A DNA stretch of 64,000 nucleotides from Macrostomum hystrix (Eukaryota > Platyhelminthes > Macrostomidae): positions 1,116,001-1,180,000 of the forward strand of contig CATNEN010000014.1 of the NCBI GenBank assembly GCA_950097015.1, written 5' to 3'. The notes under the pieces were generated by a model. That model saw nothing but the letters and a program-made list of their open reading frames with translations. It did not search any database and was not told the origin of the DNA. The position numbers and the translations under genes were made by a program. This document shows, in pieces, positions 61,879 to 64,000 of the stretch (positions within the stretch are counted from its first letter, which is position 1; each line of letters starts with the position of its first letter).

Positions 61879-62593
61879 TCTGCCCACCCGACGGCAGAGG
61901 TCTAGACGGGGGAAAAGCTTATAATATCTCTCGTCTAGCCTGGAAAAAGCTTGTCTGCTTTTGCTAAGCCAACAGATCTACGATCGTAAGGCAATTGCCT
62001 TGTAATCGTAAGGCACTTGTAATCAATATCTGCTGTACGTAAAAACTACTTACTTTTTTAAAGAGCCATATAAAATGAAATCAGCTTTTCTGAACTTCCC
62101 TTAATTATCGTGTAGATAAAGTTTCTGTCACCAAGTCGCCGAAAGTTTCTTGGAAATTGATATAACGTGACGCACCGATTTAACTAAATGCCTTAAAACC
62201 GTCATCCATTTAGTGCAAATTATTCATAGGTCTAGAGAAACAGTTACGTATGCATTATATTTAAAGCATAAAGCTAGTTTGCTCGTTTGTTAAAAAGTAG
62301 TAATTATATTCATAAGAGATAGCTATTATAGTTAGATATCTAGATATAGTCAAAATCCTAAGATTCCTAGCCCTACTTTCTTATGCCAATTTGTTAGACA
62401 GCTAAATGTACCTATAAGCTATTTTGCTACATTTTAATAATATTCAATGTTTTTTACTTACCCAGTTAAAATAATTGACTATGAATTGAATTTGCTTAGT
62501 CTCTTAAAGCTCTGTATATTTTTTACTTGTAGGCTGTAGAAGCTCTAAGCTATATACCATAACAGTATAATGTATAATAAATAGCAAGAAAAA
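61879..62593. other. AT-rich intergenic region
   Basis: Nothing recognised between the inverted-repeat element and the second direct-repeat copy. Confidence 0.4.
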
Positions 62594-62692
62594 ACTGTTT
62601 CATAATTTAATTAGCCTAATAAAAAACGGTCTAGTAATTGTCAGTTTATTTATTTCCAATAAAAACAGAAGTACAAGTTGAACTGCTGCACA
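62594..62692 (+). repeat. Dispersed direct repeat, copy 2 (about 99 bp)
   Basis: Second copy of 60875-60968, in the same orientation, 1.7 kb away. It has an extra CCTAAT-like insertion after TTAATTAG. Confidence 0.9.
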
Positions 62693-62876
62693 ATACTTAT
62701 TATTATATAACTTGCATGTTGCAACTCAAGGATAGTAAATGTGAATAAAGTGTAGCTAGAAAACTAAATTTAAATATTTAGCATCATAACATTTTTGCTA
62801 TTGCTTTTACTATTGAAAATAAGTATTCTCATTTTAGTAAGAATTTTTGTTTCATGTAATTTTCATTTGTAAAGAA

Positions 62877-63509
62877 ATGGCAGTCTCAGAAGAGGAGCTC
62901 TCAGAAATCTTCACAGAGCTATGGGATGTGGATGATAATCGCTGCTTGCATGGCAAAGACTATGAGCTCAACCTTCAGGGTGAGTTGTTAATCCCAAAGA
63001 TAAGTTACAGGCATATCTTGGTTTTAAGACCATTACACATTCTAATAGCAGCCACACCAACCAACAATATAATGTCAAATTTCAATAGATCAAAAAGCAT
63101 GAATCTATGAAATTCATGCATCTATGAAATCTATGGGAATATCACATGAAGTCTATGGGAATCTGCATATGAAGTCTATGGGAATATGCACATGAAGTCT
63201 ATGGGAATATGCACATGAAGTCTATGGGAATCTACATATGAAGTCTATGGGAATCTGCATATGAAGTCTATGGGAATCTGCATATGAAGTCTATGGGAAT
63301 CTGCATATGAAATCTATGGGAATCTGCATACGAAGTCTATGGGAATCTGCATGACAAATCTCAGAATCTGCTACTGAAAAATGTTGCACTGTTTTGATCC
63401 ACTTGCCCAGCCTCTCTGCGCTACTCCGATGGCGATGCTGACAGATCTGCTGAGCCGCTGTTTCTCCAGCTTGACGAGGAGCAGATTTTATCTCGGCCTA
63501 CTTACCGGG
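62877..63509 (+). CDS. EndoU-family endoribonuclease, 5' exons (partial)
   Basis: Exons 62877-62979 and 63411-63509, both ending in phase 1 with GTGAGT donors. Further exons lie beyond the window. The N-terminus EEELSEIFTELWDVDDNRC, HGKDYELNLQ and DEEQILSRPTY matches the start of the XendoU domain of poly(U)-specific endoribonucleases (ENDOU/PP11 family), which cut RNA at uridylates. The catalytic His-His-Lys residues are encoded later. No signal peptide precedes the domain if the ATG at 62877 is the start. AAAG just before it could instead be an acceptor from an upstream exon. Confidence 0.85.
63110..63355. repeat. Minisatellite, 23-bp unit, about 11 copies, EndoU intron 1
   Basis: Core GAAGTCTATGGGAATCTGCA plus TAT, with ATGCACAT variants. 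Confidence 0.95.
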
Positions 63510-63724
63510 GTGAGTTGGCCATGAGCTTCTGAATGGCGTCCTAACTTTAATTATGAGTATGCTGAATGGAATATTCAGGTTTCTGACCGATGGACTCCAA
63601 TGGATTCCGATCTAGCAAAGCTAGGCTTATCAGAATTACGGGGTTTTCAGGATTTGGGGTTGGCATTCAAAATTCTTCCGTTAGACTTCTGGGATTTTTA
63701 GTAAAAAAATAGAGTTCTTTGTGT

Positions 63725-64000
63725 GGATTTAGGAGATTTTCAGTTAGGAATTCGGAGACTTTCGGTTTGGAATTCGGAGACTTTCGGTTTGGAATTCGGA
63801 GACTTTCAGTTTGGAATTCGGAGACTTTCAGTTTGGAATTCGGAGACTTTCGGTTTGGAATTCGGAGACTTTCGGTTTGGAATTCGGAGACTTTCGGTTT
63901 GGAATTCGGAGACTTTCGGTTTGGAATTCGGAGACTTTCAGTTTGGAATTCGGAGACTTTCGGTTTGGAATTCGGAGACTTTCGGTTTGGAATTCGGAGA
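63725..64000. repeat. Minisatellite, 22-bp unit, at least 12 copies, EndoU intron 2
   Basis: Core TTCGGAGACTTTCGGTTTGG plus AA, alternating with TTTCAGTTT. It runs off the window end, so its size is unknown. Confidence 0.95.

Overview
The window is nuclear DNA from a multicellular animal. Genes are split by many short exons with phase-consistent GT-AG introns. The products are metazoan: a PTB-SH2 adaptor, a C-type lectin, an astacin protease, an amidated-neuropeptide precursor, and homologues of ZNHIT1, FAM120, NUDT9, SLC15 and EndoU. Exons are GC-rich, while intergenic DNA is AT-rich. The sequence alone does not name the species. Short introns, a tight same-strand gene pair and extreme minisatellite content would suit a free-living flatworm such as Macrostomum or another lophotrochozoan, but that is inference.

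Layout (+ strand unless stated): 3' end of a PTB-SH2 adaptor (1-1255); three minisatellites (1.4-7.0 kb); a secreted or membrane C-type lectin (8208-10952) with a tRNA-derived SINE in intron 2; an AT-rich desert with an inverted-repeat element (12.1-16.5 kb); ZNHIT1 (16575-17240) closely followed by a FAM120-like gene (17630-24018); NUDT9 (26670-29144); an astacin on the minus strand (34927-32877); an unrecognised four-helix membrane protein (36907-41242); a neuropeptide precursor with eight MSEFVG copies (41816-42443); an array-rich region with no recognised gene (43.7-50.3 kb); a complete ten-exon POT/SLC15-type transporter on the minus strand (58669-50312) with a decayed Tc1 element in its first intron; a Merlin-like transposase fragment; a 667-bp element with 104-bp inverted repeats; and the 5' exons of an EndoU-family gene cut by the window end.

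The dominant feature of the locus is about 30 tandem arrays with 16- to 36-bp units. They sit in introns of most genes and in the spacers, usually with a different unit in each place. Two unit families recur at separate loci. Many units carry splice-signal-like motifs, and arrays often start or stop within tens of bases of a real splice site. Arrays whose unit is a multiple of 3 bp create long false ORFs. Only the neuropeptide repeat is convincingly coding.

The genes do not form a pathway. The strongest candidate novelty is the MSEFV-amide precursor. The minisatellite-in-intron architecture is the other main observation.
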